DNA of 64,000 nucleotides, from positions 296,354-360,353 of the forward strand of contig CAXAMN010004003.1 of NCBI GenBank assembly GCA_963970005.1, in the 5' to 3' direction. The notes below the pieces were generated by a model. It saw nothing but the letters and a program-made list of their open reading frames with translations. It did no database searches and had not been told where the DNA came from. Every line of letters begins with the position of its first letter. The first letter of the stretch is position 1. A program made the translations under genes and the position numbers. Origin of the DNA: Durusdinium trenchii. Its lineage: Eukaryota > Sar > Dinophyceae > Suessiales > Symbiodiniaceae. Positions 11,868 through 24,659 of the stretch are shown here, in pieces.

Positions 11868-14336
11868 CCCAAAGCGCGGTTGCAGGACTTCGGAGTCTCC
11901 ACGAAATTCACTCTGCCAAGCTGCTTTGGAATGGGACTGCAGCAGAGGAAGTGCAAGCAATCGCCGTGGCCAATGAGTGTCTGGACGAATAGACGACTTG
12001 AGATGCTGCAGACGAAAGTAGAAGAGTCCTGGGAAGGACTGAGAGATCTGAAACGAACACCGAGAAACCTCACTGAGGATCAGCTGAGAAACCTCTGCAG
12101 CACTTTTTGTTTGAAGCTGATCAATGTGCCAATGGGTTCCCAGCCCCAAATCGCAGTTCAGCATCGCCATCATCAAGGTTTTCGAGGAGCGCAACACCAC
12201 GGGGGAGCAGTAGACTAATGCAAAGCTGACATCACGGAAGATCACCAACAGGCCAACCAAGGAGGCTGAAATCCCAGACCTGTCAAAAGGGTTAGGTCAA
12301 ACATGAACGAACAGACTTTGCAGTTCGTTTGCAAATCCGGGTCCATCAACCAAACTTTACTGCCTACATGCCAAGGAACGAAAGAAAAGTGCTGGGTGAT
12401 GAAGTCGACATGGCAAGAAATCAACTAATCAGGCTTGGCTCAATAATGATTCCACATGCCCCATGCTCAAACGTGTACGTGCATCTGCCTGTGAAGACTT
12501 CTTATATAGAACTTCGGCCTGCCTGGCTGGTTTCTTTCGAAGGGTGATTTGATTCACCCTCCAATCCACATGTCACCTGCACTTTCTATTCTCTTGAGCC
12601 CAGTCAAGTGAGCAGTTTGGGTGGCCCGATTGGGGGAGGGATTTGTTTACAATTTGCCACCAAGGTTCCAAGGTTTCGACTGCCTCGTTGGTACCCAAGA
12701 GTGACTCCTGAGCCTAACAGCCCCAACTTCCATGCCATGACCGAAAATCATCGGAAAAATTGGAAAATGAGGGAACCGCCAAACCCTCCATGTTTAGCTA
12801 AGATCTATACAAATGTGCCTTGCAAACGCCGCAACGCCTTGTTCGGACAAAAGCCATGAGTGCTTCTCTGCCCTGACTTCCGGCCCTTCTCTTCCAGCCG
12901 GGAGGCCTCTAGCAAGTCTCCCAGCAATGGCAGCGGCATCTGATCCATCTCATTGGCCACACGCCGCGCCGAGGTGCTGCTCAAGCGTAGCTCCACACCT
13001 GCACCATGTGTTAAGACAGGCAGCCTAGGGACATTCTCATGAGTCTTGGCGAGTCTTTGACCATACATAGGTCATTTTTATGTCTTTTGTGATGAGGCAA
13101 GCAACCCATCGTTGTCTTCTTTTGATCTCACTGCGCGTGAAAAACACCAAATGTCCCAGCTGGGCCCTGGACCTAGCGAGGGCAAGGACCCACCAAATGT
13201 TGCCAGGGCCTGCAAGGAGGTTGCAAGGTCCTTCGCAGCAGATTCACTGGAGCTTTGGTTCGGTGGTGGGAATAAACTCCAACATTTGGGAATGCACAAT
13301 GCAGATCGATCTCTGTCAATCTCAGGCATCAAATCGAAACTCATTGACAGTGTTCATCAAATTGACTCACATCGCCTGTCCCACACACGCAGGATGACAT
13401 GTCCCCGCTCCTCCAGACGCCATTCTTCGGCAGCAATCCGAGTCGCAACTAGCCTACATCTCTGAGTCGGGTCGTTCTGAGGAGGATTTGAACTTGCAAG
13501 ATCTGTGCTGAACAGAGCCAAGAAGCTATTATCTCAGTGGTTTCAAGCTTCAAATGATTGAATGATCTTGAATCATTCTGAGTATCCCGCCTCGCTAGGC
13601 CGGGATCGAAGTAGAGCACCCGGACATGGGAGTAGAGGAGGGAGGACAAGTGAGATGCTTCCAAGTCCTCAGTGTTTGGGTGCACAAAAGGGACAGTGAA
13701 CCTGGCAACCTCGCAAGCCACAAGCAGGTGTCAAATCCCCCTTGAGCAAGGTGAGAGACTACTTCCTCCTCATGCCACGCATGAAGCTGGGATGTATCAA
13801 GCTGTCAGCCTGGTTGTATCGCCTTTGCTAAGCTGCTAACATTATCCATACTACCCGGCACACAAACCGCACAAAAACCTCACCCTTTCGGTGGCTTTGC
13901 GCTGCCCAGGTGCCCGCTGACGAAGGAGCTGCCGGGTCACCACCTCTGAAGTGCGGAGAGTGCCAACCGACAAAAGGCCGGAAATTGGCCTCGCACTGAA
14001 AGATCCTTCGTACAAAGCTGTGGTTCAACTCAGATCGACCATCAATCATCATCAATCGACGTATATATCTGTACCTTTGTGGATGGATCTCTCACTGGCG
14101 TGATGGCATTAATTCATGGATGGCCTCTTCTGGACTCCTGAAGGGTCCAACTCACACAGAACCCAGCCACTGGGCGCCTGGAAGAGAGAAGGTGGCCGGG
14201 AGCGAAGCTGCGCGAAGCTGTGAAGGCAAATGCCTGGGCGCCGAAACTGGGCGCAGAACGGCCGAGACAACTGGGCCCAGAACGGTCGGAACTCATCTTC
14301 TCATGAAAGATTTACAAGAAGCTACTGGTAACAAGT

Positions 14337-14412
14337 GCATCGATGCTAGTAGCTCCTGGCGTTACTACTAGTAGCAAGGATGCTACTAGTAGCAAGGTGC
14401 CTTACCACTAGG
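14337..14412. repeat. GCTACTAGTAGCAAG repeat cluster
   Basis: Several near-palindromic units (GCTACTAGTAGC) alternate with short spacers. The same family occurs at 19517-19632, and short relatives lie at 61193-61222 and 62633-62655. It looks like a dispersed short repeat able to fold on itself. Confidence 0.7.
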
Positions 14413-15376
14413 AACAAGAAGCTGTGTTACGATGTTTCCTTCGGCCCTTCAGCACGATGGCAAACGTTGCCACAGACCACCAGGGTATCGGTTCATCTCC
14501 AACCAAACCGAATAATTGGGACATCTGCAGTGACACACTGTGCACAAGGACTGAAGAAACCACTTTTCAATCCCACGTAGCCTGGTTTCCGCCACCTCTG
14601 GGCGGACCAGTGGCGACCTTCGCCAGCATGTCAACATGCAGGTTGAAACATGAGATCCAAAAGAAAAGATGTGTCTTTGTATTTGGAACAGTTTGGGGAA
14701 GTTACATGTTTCATGAGGATGTCAGAAGTCAGCGAAAATATCCTTTACATGTCACACTGTCTGACTGGCTGACGTACTTGACAAAAGAGAGCCGGATTGC
14801 TGTACAGTCACAACCCATTCGGCTTGTTCGAGAGCCCCATGCTCAAACTGGCCAAGAATGTGGGGGCAGTGTGCGAGTCGCAGAGCAGCCAGAGCAAAGA
14901 GGAGCTACACTGCCCCGCAAGCCAATGGACACTTGCGGTCAAGACGTTCGACCATCCGCTGATGGACAAAAGCCAACGGGCGAGCTCTTGGCACTGACAC
15001 CACTTTTACACGGGACACAAACATTCCTTTGTTGACGAAAAATGCTGGCTTCAGCAAAAGGGTTCAAATGAGTAAAGGGCCATTAGAGAAGCTTGTTCGG
15101 ACAGGATCCAGTTTTCAATGCTCGCCCATGCTGAGACTTCAAACACCGTGGACTGTAAGGGTCTTCCAAGCATCGGCACTGGTGGCCGCCAAAATAGAAC
15201 GAATTCAATCTGGATCCCATAGATCCTGAGGTATTTGAAGCTTCCGACATCGCGAGGCATCATCAACGACACGCATGGCATGAAGGGGTGGCAAGTGTTG
15301 AAGACCTGCAATTTCGGTCGATTCGCTACATGCCCCGCCAACCTAACCAGCACATCTTGGGACCTCCAGCGGCGCC
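14413..15376. other. No supported gene
   Basis: A 203-codon frame exists on the plus strand (14424-15035) but shows no domain and no coding-like composition. Nothing else was found. Confidence 0.4.
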
Positions 15377-17598
15377 TCACTTGGAGGACTTTTCTCGGAT
15401 TCTTTGCTCCAGCGCCTGGAAGAAGCCAGCCGCTGGGGAGGTGTCGACCGCCTCCACCAGCTTTGAGCGGTGTCGCTCCACATGCGCCGGGGTCCCTTTC
15501 ACCGCTTGCCGAATGGTGCTGCCCAGGGCCTTCCGGAGCGCCCAGGCGGGCATCAAACGTAGCAGGGCCATGGTCACAACATCTGGGCTGATGGTAATGA
15601 TGGTCTTCACGTTCAAAGCATAGCCTTCCTTCTCAGCCCGCCCAGCTAGAACGAAATAATTGAGGACATCGGGGGCACGGTAATGGCCTTCATCCACTGG
15701 TAAGTTAAACTTTTCAGCTGCAGAGGTCTCGACCAGCCAGGCATCATAGGCTGAGTCATCCTTGGGAATCAGCCAGTTTCGCTGTAAGATGTCATCTGTC
15801 TTCATGCCCACGCCATCCACTCCTCGAACCCGCCAAAAGGCCTCCGTGGCGGTGTGAACGCCCAAAGCTTCCGCGGAGCGCATGGTGGTATCGAAGCCCA
15901 CCTGAGCATCTTTGGCGATGTACAAAGAGGCAAAAATCAAGAGCTCTCTCATGGAATCCAAGTGCCAGGTGATGTCCACTGCTATCTTGAAGCTTTGGGA
16001 CTCCATGTTCATCCCATAGACAAAATTCAAATCCGGATGCTCTCCCGAGACAGTCATCGCGCAGTGCTTGGTATTGATGATCTGCATGGAGGCATCAAAG
16101 CGTTGACTCAAAACCTCCAGGCGTTGGGCGAACCAACTGCAACTCGTGTTTGATCAGACGAAACGAGAGGCCTCTCGTTGGGCATACCCATCGGATCCAA
16201 TCAGCGTTCATACCCATTGGACATCTCGGAGAGCAACGTCCACTATGGATCCCAAGCCCAGTGAAACCTCTGGCAACCTCATGACCTCATGCCTATAAGG
16301 ATTTACTAGAGACTTAAACCGCGAACCCTTGCAGCTGTTCGCCTTCAAATCCTTCCTGAGCTCCGGGTCGTCGCAGTGCCCGACTGCTTCCAGGAGCCGA
16401 CAGGACTTCATGCATCTTAGAAACTCTTCGTCCACCTGCAGCAGCTGTAGCGTTCTGAGCAGAATGGTTTGAAATTCGATCAGTGGAGACAAGAAAAGAT
16501 CACAAAGGCTTAAAAGGTCCCTTCAAAGGTGTTAGTTCAACCGAAAGTGTTGAACCACTTGAATTCTGTCAGGTGATGCGGTTTAGACGCTCGACGATCA
16601 TATAACAATATATACTGTGTGTGTGGCCGACTTTCTTTTCACCTGCCCTCGCCTGCTTGAACTCGCCTGCCTCGGCCTCGCTGGAGCTGTCGGCCCAAGT
16701 CGACTCCTCCGTGGAGGACTTGGACTTCTCCTCGAGCTGAGCGAACATCGCCTCCTCCCCGACGTGCACGTCGCAGCACAGCCACGACATGGCGTGGATA
16801 GCGCGGTCAGTTGGGATCGGCGAACGACTCCGGATCCCTGGGATCCAAAGTCGTTGGATAACAAACCGCGAGGATTCCCAGCTGGATCTGTCAAGCATGG
16901 CATGGGTTCTTGGCACAACTGTCCAGCGTGTGATGTTCCTTTTCATTGCACGAAATGACTTATAGTATACATTCATGATTCATGACTCTATATCGCAGAT
17001 TGTTGCCTTCCCCAAACGCTGCATCTTCAGGTTTGGACATGAAAAGTCTCTGCAAAGTGTAGGCAGCATGTCCAGGCATAATCAAGCAAAACAACCCTCC
17101 AAAATCTTCAAGATGCATTTGGTTCTTGTCTGTTTCCTTGTGGCATCAACGAAAAAAAAGCACTCGAAACATCTGGTTCTTGTTCAACCTGTTGAGGTTC
17201 ACATCTTGGGAAGCTGGAAAAAAACATTGAAAAACATGACATTCTTGCTGCAAAATGAAAGCAAGCTCCAGAAGCCTGGAACACCTGGTATTTCTTTGGA
17301 TTACACATCTGAGGATTCCTACGTAGACGTCTTTGCCAGGTCACACAACTCCACAGAGTCCAACTGTGGTAATTTCTCCAGAATCTCCTGGCTACGTTTG
17401 TTTGTGATTCATGTCTTTCTCCACTTCCCCCAAAGCCCGGGTCTTTCACTCCGAAATGGTCCTAGTGTTCAACCCTGCTGCCTTCGACGACCCTCAAGGT
17501 TCCGATTGAGATTGCTGCTTCGGAGGCGTCCTTTGCTAAGCGGTGCAGAAGATGCCGGGGCTTGCGCTGTGCCTGAGTGCAGGCATGCAGCACCTGGG
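15377..17598 (-). CDS. Unrecognised multi-exon gene with a faintly FunK1-like exon
   Basis: The largest exon, 15377-16114, begins after CTGGAG|G and runs about 245 codons to a TGA. Its first third reads TKHCAMTVSGE, then VDITWHLDSMRELLIFASL, then VGFDTTM. This resembles the N-terminal block of fungal-type FunK1 kinases (a frame of TllifG...D...LL.F...GfDpT), but no kinase catalytic motifs follow, so the assignment is weak. Likely upstream exons are 16290-16490 (LLRTLQLLQVDEEFLRCMKSCRLLE), about 16625-16830 (acidic, FAQLEEKSKSSTEESTWADSS), about 17316-17400 (ILEKLPQLDSVELCDL, leucine-repeat-like) and about 17470-17598 (starts after CTTGTCCCAG|G). Whether all belong to one gene is inferred from shared strand and order. 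Confidence 0.45.
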
Positions 17599-17699
17599 AC
17601 AAGGACCGAGTCGGGCGGTTGCGACAAAAGGATAGCCTGTAAGACTGTAAGAAAGGTGATTCTTGTGTGCCCAAATGGAAGTGTCTGGGTGAGTTAACC

Positions 17700-20600
17700 C
17701 GATGCAATTCTCGCTAGAATGAAACGCACCCGACTTGCGCCACTCGCTCCAGGACGCACTGCCCCAACCACCCCTCAACCACCCGAAACGTGGGAAATGC
17801 CTGGCACATCCCCACGCATCGAGAAATCTCGCATCGTTTTCACCCTGCCTTCACCATCTCCTCCCCTCTCCACTGTGCACAAGATGACAGCGCACGCTGT
17901 TCGAAACCGGCCCAAGCCTCGTTGGCTCAACGGGGTGAGCGAACTGGTGCCCAAAACCTGGGATGGAAATCCATCCGCGAAAGGGAGGGTGCAAAAACCC
18001 GGCTCCCGCCCCAACAAAAGAAAGCCTGAAGCCTCTGCTGTCACATCTCATAAAGTCAGAAGCCTGATTGGAATTTTCGGATCTTGGGGAGGATTAGGGT
18101 CAGCAGTAAGCCCGACCCCCTCGCGCCTCATCGTCGCCCAGCGACGCCACGGAAGCCACCAGGTCCGCGACCCTAGGTCGATTCGAGGGGTCCAGGAAAC
18201 TGAGATGGACAAAACCTCAACTGGGAGGACACACAAGACCAACAATGCCAAAAAGGCCGTATACTGTATAGGTATGTATAGGTGAATCATGGTGAATCGA
18301 GCCACCCCAGCCTCGCTTGGAGGCCTCACTTGAGCTGGCCCTGCGCCACAAATTTACAGTATGAACAAGCTGGCCTTGAATTGGCCACAAACCACCGCTG
18401 TGAAGAACTTCTCAGGGATCTGAGAGGCCTTGTGAACAGCCGACCAAGACAACTGCTTGAAGGGTCTCGAATTTGGACCATAGGATCTCAGAATGCTTGT
18501 GACATCGTGTGACATCTGGTGACATGTCGGGGACGGACGCATGCACGCTACCCTTCGCCCCTTCGCCCCTTTCCACCCCAGGCCTCGCCAACCTCATGCG
18601 CAAAGGCTACCCGGCCAGTGCGGTTCCCGCACCAAAGAGCGTCGCACGCATTGAGGGCGCCGGTTGGGACTTGGGTTGAACTCCCCGTGACAGAGACCTT
18701 CGTTTGAGATCAGCCCCTCAAATGGTGCTCACAGTGTTGCCGCGGTGCTACAGCTGCTAGCTGCTACGGCTTCCATGGACGACTTGACTGAATAGGTGCT
18801 TGCTGAAGATGACAAACTCACAACAGTCGAGCTTCCCTCCACTTGATACAATTGACGTGTTTCATGTTGCTGCGCTGCTTGTCGCTGGGGGTCGCTCGAA
18901 TGCCAATGCTCTGAACTCCTGCAACGGTATTCTTTGTTATGCTTTGTTCCTGGCTGCAATCTGACTGCAAGGCCTTAATGGGTAAAGGACATGATACTTG
19001 GGCATGAGCATGCAGCACGTACATAGTCGCATGCAACATTCATGCTGGTAAAGGATCCAAGCAACTCTCACAACCAAAGCTCCAAAGCCTTTTCGAGCTA
19101 TCTCCTGCGACTCTGCCCGGCAGAGGTGTTATGACTTTCGTTTTTGAACGAAAGAGCTCTGCCCAAAGAAGTAGCACCAGAGCAAAAGCCCCTAGAAAAG
19201 CTGCCACATGCGGCATCTGTATATACTGATGGACTGAGGCTCATTTGAGGCGGCGTCACCAGGCTGGTGGACGATTTTAGGCCTGGCACGGCATCCTGTG
19301 ATATCCTGTGATTCTTTTGGACGACTTGGCTGGACTAGATGACCACGTATCTGGTCACGTGGTGTATCTGGTCACGTTTTGTCTGTGGAAGCAAACTTGC
19401 CATCATACAAACACTTTGCCAACCCCAAGCACCTGCAATTTCAACTGGAAGGAACACTCAACGGAACGAGCGCGTCAAACCCCGTGAAATGATATTGCAT
19501 CACATAGCCGACATTCATTACTAGGAGCAAGCAGCTACTGGTAGCTCCTGGCATCGCTACTAGTAGCAAATAGCTACTAGCAACAAAGGGCATCGCTACT
19601 AGTAACAAGGACGCTACTAGCAACAATGTGAAGAATGTCCCCTGCCGCACCTAGGCCAAACTGTCAATATGGCCCAGTCTGTCTGACCTCGGACGTCACG
19701 TGACGTAGCGACGCGGTTTTGCCGGTGGTATCCCTTCGACGCGGACGCTTTTTCGGTGGGTCTGATCTTGAGACACTTTCATGAGAGATCAAGGCTTTCA
19801 GGATCAAGTGAGTGGGATTTTTGAGGTCCTTCAAAAGTATATACAGTATATGGAGGTACTCGAAGCAAACCAACGTGGTCGAGCCCTCTCCGACAAGGGA
19901 ACACTACCAACAATCAGCTCTGAAGAATCTGCATGAAAAGCATTCCAAGGCACGCTGCCGCTTGCAAGTATCTCTGGCGTTCGAGTTGCAAGATGAAGGC
20001 GTCGGTTAGGGCAACTGCTGTAAAGTCTGAGGTGTACCTCTGTGTCAAAACTAAGGGATCTTCTTGGACAAAACCCTGCAATCAACAGCAGGGGTCTCAT
20101 AGCAAGTTCCCAGCAGGAGAGACTGTATCATAGTGAAGGGACCAAAAGATACAGGGAATAAAACATGTATGCGTGAGAAAAATGTGGCAATGTGGCAAAA
20201 TGATATGAAGCATTAGAGCATTGGCGGATGGCATTGAGCCGAGTGAGAATCTTGAATCTTCAGCACTTGAGAGGTGAATTCTGGAGTTCAAAGTGAAGAA
20301 GCTCACAGAAAGGGCAGAACAAACTGACAAACTCAGAAAGGGCAGAAGCTCTCAACCTGTGGAATCGCATCGTCAGGCGCCCGCCCCTCTTCCGGATCAC
20401 ATCCAGGTCACTTGTCGGCTTTCGCCAGTAGCACGCCCACCCCAAGGCACGCCCATGGCCCAACGGTGCTCTCGCACTGGTCGGCGCCACTGGTCAGGTG
20501 AAAGGCGCCTCACCCACGGCCCCATGGACCAAACGGCCGGACGCACGGGAGCACCACCGGTCAGGAGTGAAATTCCGTCTTGAAACTCTGTGAATCCTTC

Positions 20601-22510
20601 TCCTTGCGCGGTCTTTGACTGTGCTCTCCCAGCCTTGCAAAACTAGTGTCACCTTTGTAGTCTCGAAGCCAGATCGATAAAGCTCTGTGCGCTTTGGAAC
20701 GAACCTCGGTCTCAGATCACACCGCCCCGCACCGGAACCCGTTCTCGAACCAGGCTCGTCATGTGGCTGAACGTATGCCAGGTGGCTCTGGCCGCAGCTC
20801 ACGTAGGAGCTCTAAGAGCTTCGTGGAATTGACGTGTTGCTGCGAGAAGATCTTCGGTAAGGTCGCAACCTCCGCAAACCGATGGCAATTGAGACTAAAC
20901 ACAGATTGAGACAAGTCAAGAGAGCTGGGGAGATGGGAATCGAGTTTAGGGAACAGAACCCCTCCAGGAGGGAAGACACCAGTGGTTGAAGGGCGCAAGA
21001 ATGAACACCCAATGATTCAGAGGAGTTTTCTGGCACACCCTAATTTCAGAAAATACAGCGGAGAATTGAAGGAAACTGAATGCCTTCTGAGAAGAACAAC
21101 CGAAAAGGCTTATATATATTATTGCCTCTATCATCCTCTATCCGTCTCACACCTTTGTTCTTTCTTGAATCTGGCAAAGCCGCGGGGATGTTGTACTTCT
21201 CGCACGCCAGAAACATCTCAGTCCGTTTAGCGCTTAACTCAGCCAAGCGGCCAAGAAGGACATGACAGCTCCAGCCTCGTCCTGCTTTGCTCATGGCCTA
21301 ATCGCTCATTTCAGAACCTATCAGGTCTCACGTCACCAGATTGTCCACTCGAAACGGCCAAAAATCGGAACCGACAGGACCCCAGAAATGTATGGGCCAG
21401 GGAAGCCTGGATGGCCTGGTGAAGCGTGTTGGCTCACGATGTTTGGCCAAGATCCATGAGCCCCTAGCAAAATGGATCAAAATGATGTCCATGGACGACT
21501 TCTGTGAGGAGCTTCCTAGGAAAAGTTAATTCACCAAACAGTGAAACAGTGTGCTCACACGAGCCCTCTTCCCGTTTATTCTGGAATTGTGACCAACGCA
21601 TGCCAAGAAATCACATTTCTATGGTCGATTCTCATCATTCCGGCTGTTCGAGGGGGTGAATGTCAGTGCCATCTTCTCAGTCTGTGAAATGGTGATTGCA
21701 ACATGTTCACACTCTGTTCGGGGGAGGTCTTTTGTCTTTGAACAACAGGGTCTTTGGCTCAAATCCCTTCCATCCCTGGCCAGTCCTCTCCCAGCTGCTC
21801 CTTTCCAGCCGCCATGCTTTCAAGGCGAGTGCGATCCTCAGATGCTTGAGTTCAAGAAGCTAATCAAATCCGTGGGCCAGGGCGGCCAAGGCGGTGCACC
21901 CCAGTCCCCAAGACTAGAACATGTTCAGCAATCCCATTTTGGTTATAGACCTCACGTTGATTTAATGCTGAAAAGCACGACTTCACGCCGGAAACTGTGT
22001 GAACATATGCGGAGATGGTATTACTGTAATGGAAAGTCGCCAGTATCCACCAAGTTTGCACCAATCTTCAGACTTCAGAAGCACAAACTACTTTCGTTGT
22101 TTCACTATGTTTCACTGTCGTCACTCTGGGGCAGGAGGGGTTGACGAAAGGCCAGCATGGATAACGCAATAGTGAACAAGCTTCTCACGTGAAAATACCA
22201 TAGATCCATAGACCATAGTATGTAATCATCATGCATGGGCAGTGGGTGAATGCTTGGAAAAGTTTCCCAGCCTGTGGTGCCGAAGCAGTCACAAAATGTA
22301 CAGCACAATAATTGTCTTTTGGCGCGCCTTTCTTAAGGGCATAGCACCTAGCTCTACTCTGATGCTGATTCTGTTGAAAAAAACCAACACTCTATTGAAG
22401 AAACAACCCTCGCAAGTGCCTGCTCTACGCCTGGATCATTAAGAGGTTCAAAAAATCTGGTACGGAAAAAATATACCTGAGAAAGGACAAAACGAAAGCC
22501 AGCGAAAAAA
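17700..22510. other. Gene-poor stretch
   Basis: Frames of up to about 190 codons exist on both strands (for example 17719-18285 plus and 20494-20802 minus), but none shows a domain or a convincing exon. Short repeats at 19517-19632 are listed separately. The rest I cannot interpret. Confidence 0.4.
19517..19632. repeat. GCTACTAGTAGCAA repeat cluster, second site
   Basis: Five or six units of the GCTACTAG(T)AGCAA family, each partly palindromic, appear with CATCG or CTCCTGG spacers. It is clearly the same family as the cluster at 14337-14412. Confidence 0.7.
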
Positions 22511-23576
22511 CAATATGGTAATGCAAGACTGGGAGGAAAAAATAGTGGAGCACTTATTGTTCAATGCCTGTAGCTTTCGTGGAGCTTGTATCAACGTGGA
22601 GTAGATCAAGATCGGAGCACAGCATGAAGTATTGAATGTTTTTTCTCGATTTTCCTGGCGCTGTGCTCCCTGGAGCGTCCCTGCTTGGTGGTTTAATTGA
22701 AAGGTTGGTTTTGGTTGTTTTGAAATGTGTTTCGGGCATCGTGCATCAATGCGAAGCCCTATAAAGAGCAGGGCTGGGAGAAAGAAAAGAGGAGAGCACT
22801 CATTCTTGAATGGTTGTAGTTTTCGTGGAGCTGGATTTGCTTGGTGCGGCGCCTTCTGGAGCGTCCCTTGTTGGCGTTCTATTTGAGAGTCCGTGCAAAA
22901 AGTAGACGTCAGTGAACACCAGAAAATGATGCCCGAAATGGTTTTTGTGAGTGTTGAAATGTGTTTCGGGTATCGCGCATCAATGCGAAGCCAAATAGCA
23001 AAGCACCTATAGTTGAAAGCTTGTAGTTTCGTGGAGCTGGTATCACTGCGACTGAGATCAAGATCGGAGCACAGCATGAAGTGTTGAACTGTTGCAGCTT
23101 TCGTGCTTCTCCTCTTGCGGCGCTCTTATCCCCAAGCCTCTACCTCGCCCAACTGCACTTACTCACATCGTTCGCTCCCAGAGCGTTCACTCTTTGTTGC
23201 TTGGTCCTTCTTGGTATGATCAGAGCTACACAGTCCCTATGCCCTGCTCAGGACTAGAAAACTTGTCTCCACTTGCGCACTATGATTGCCACCGCAAGCC
23301 CGGCCGCTCTGCAACACGATGGCGCACGGGCAACTCTCCGTCGGTTGGCCGTTCCTCATGTACTTGGTGAGCAGCTTGTTGTTGATAGACGCAGGCGTGA
23401 CGGAGACTCCGGCGACCCCTTCATGATGCTAATGATGCATTGCTCGGCGTCCATTGCATCTCCCGCACCAAGATCCGGGCTCACCCTCTCAAAATGCGCC
23501 TTTTCGCACCCTTCCCCCCCACACCCTTCGTTCGCTCTAAGAGCTCAAGCCTAGCCTATCGGCTGGCTTTCGTAAT
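22511..23576 (+). repeat. Dispersed 1.07 kb repeat, copy A
   Basis: This segment is closely similar along its length to 51912-52968, from the shared CAATATGGTA start to the shared GGCTGGCTTTCGTAAT end. Inside are degenerate subrepeats of about 240 bases, each with TTTCGGGCATCGTGCATCAA followed by a CAGGGCTGGGAG segment, and several copies of GATCAAGATCGGAGCACAG. Copy A carries about 140 extra bases near 23262-23400 that copy B lacks. Both copies end directly in an AT-rich microsatellite, as in retroposons with simple-sequence tails. Long frames on both strands are shared but show no known domain, so I treat it as noncoding. Confidence 0.8.
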
Positions 23577-23611
23577 ATATATATATATAGAAAGATATAT
23601 ATATATATATA
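23577..23611. repeat. AT microsatellite tail of dispersed repeat A
   Basis: Alternating TA runs follow the end of repeat copy A immediately. Confidence 0.85.
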
Positions 23612-24249
23612 TGTAAATATGTTACTATTCTCAATGGGGCAATTTTTGACAAGCCGTTCAGCCACGTATTTCCCAATGTCATACAAATGTGACAAAGACT
23701 TGCTCGATAACTTCAAGCGAACCCGGACCTGGGTGGCCCATGGTTGGACCCTCCGTTCATGTATCTTTCATGGCGGACCCACATCCAGCTAAGCGCGCTC
23801 TAAAAGAATAATGGAAAATGAGAAGAAACAAGTCAACACGCGAAAGATTACAGTAAAACAAGGCTACGGCGCCATTAGCAGCTGCGGGTATTTTGCACAG
23901 CTCTCAATCAAGTTCAGCCATAGACTTTAGTTGTTGGCTGGCAAAGTGGAGAGATGGAGCCATGCTCAGTTCGGTCAGAAGTCACAATCTCATGGAGCGG
24001 CGAACGCATCACTGATCAGTCTGTCTGCTGCTTCAATAAGAACAAAAGCACTTGGTGGCACTCTTCACGACTTTCTGGCACATTTCAACGCAACAAGCAT
24101 GGGCTGTCTGCACTCCACGCTCCTTTTTGTTCTCTTCAGGTCTGGCGCAGTGGACTGCTTGCCAAAGGTTCTGACAGCGGATCCTGGCATTGTACCGCCA
24201 CTGCCACGCGAAAACCCAACTCATTGAGCAAGTAATCCCACGGTACACC

Positions 24250-24659
24250 TTGTAGCTGACGCAAAGCCAGCAGCAGCAAGAAGAACTCAAAGAACTCCAC
24301 AGCCGTCAGCATGGTGGAGTGGAAACGGTCGGTTCGGTAAGCTTGAGGATCTGAGAATGGCACACGCATGCGCCAGGTCCCACGCGAACTATGCGAAGAC
24401 TGTGAGCGAAGAGCGGAGCCGGCAAACCACCCCTAAACGCAACCTCGTAACCCAAAACCCCCAAAAAAGAGAAAGGGAACCTCCCTGGAACCCCGCAAAC
24501 CAAACGCAACCTGGTAAGGGGAAGTTGACAAAAACAAGCAAAAAGTAGTAAAAAGTAGCGCAATACTCACAGCCGCTAACGGCGCCGTAGCCTAAAACAA
24601 GGCTCAAACAAGTGGAGGGCTCCTGCTTGTTGATGACGTCTAGGACTGCTTCCCACATC
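24250..24659 (-). CDS. Two exons of an unrecognised membrane protein
   Basis: Exon 24571-24659 starts after CTCGGAG|G, reads MWEAVLDVINKQEPSTCLSL and then LGYGAVSG, and ends at a GTGAGT donor. A second exon, about 24252-24345, reads STMLTAVEFFEFFLLLLALR and ends CTACAAG|GTGTAC. The second is one strong transmembrane helix. It resembles the segment at 10260-10402 (VFELLFLLVALRL), so the two genes may contain related membrane domains. No start, stop or family can be given. Confidence 0.45.

Larger units (their letters stand above)
8942..14060 (-). other. Candidate exons of minus-strand gene(s), possibly the N-terminal part of the SulP gene
   Basis: Several stretches look coding on the minus strand but cannot be joined. 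8980-9220 contains NTTLSKVRWSVVLGQWD in one frame, similar to SulP linkers. 10260-10402 contains a hydrophobic segment VFELLFLLVALRL. 11094-11186 starts after TTTCAG|G and reads VMATFAMTAALYGLLLILLG, a clear membrane helix. About 11510-11706 starts after GCAAG|G and encodes a soluble Trp- and Glu-rich segment. Also 12830-13050, 13640-13720 and 13880-14000 have plausible frames. The first three could supply SulP membrane helices, which is inference from position and hydrophobicity only. Between them, about 9240-10200 and 12200-12800 hold nothing I can name. Confidence 0.35.

Noticed and set aside
17719..18285. A 188-codon plus-strand frame
   Set aside because: No domain, proline/arginine-rich translation and no splice context. 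It is more likely noncoding.
22448..23077. A 209-codon minus-strand gene with repeated LRIDARxPKHIS
   Set aside because: It falls inside the dispersed repeat. The repetition follows the DNA subrepeats and the frame is not kept in copy B.
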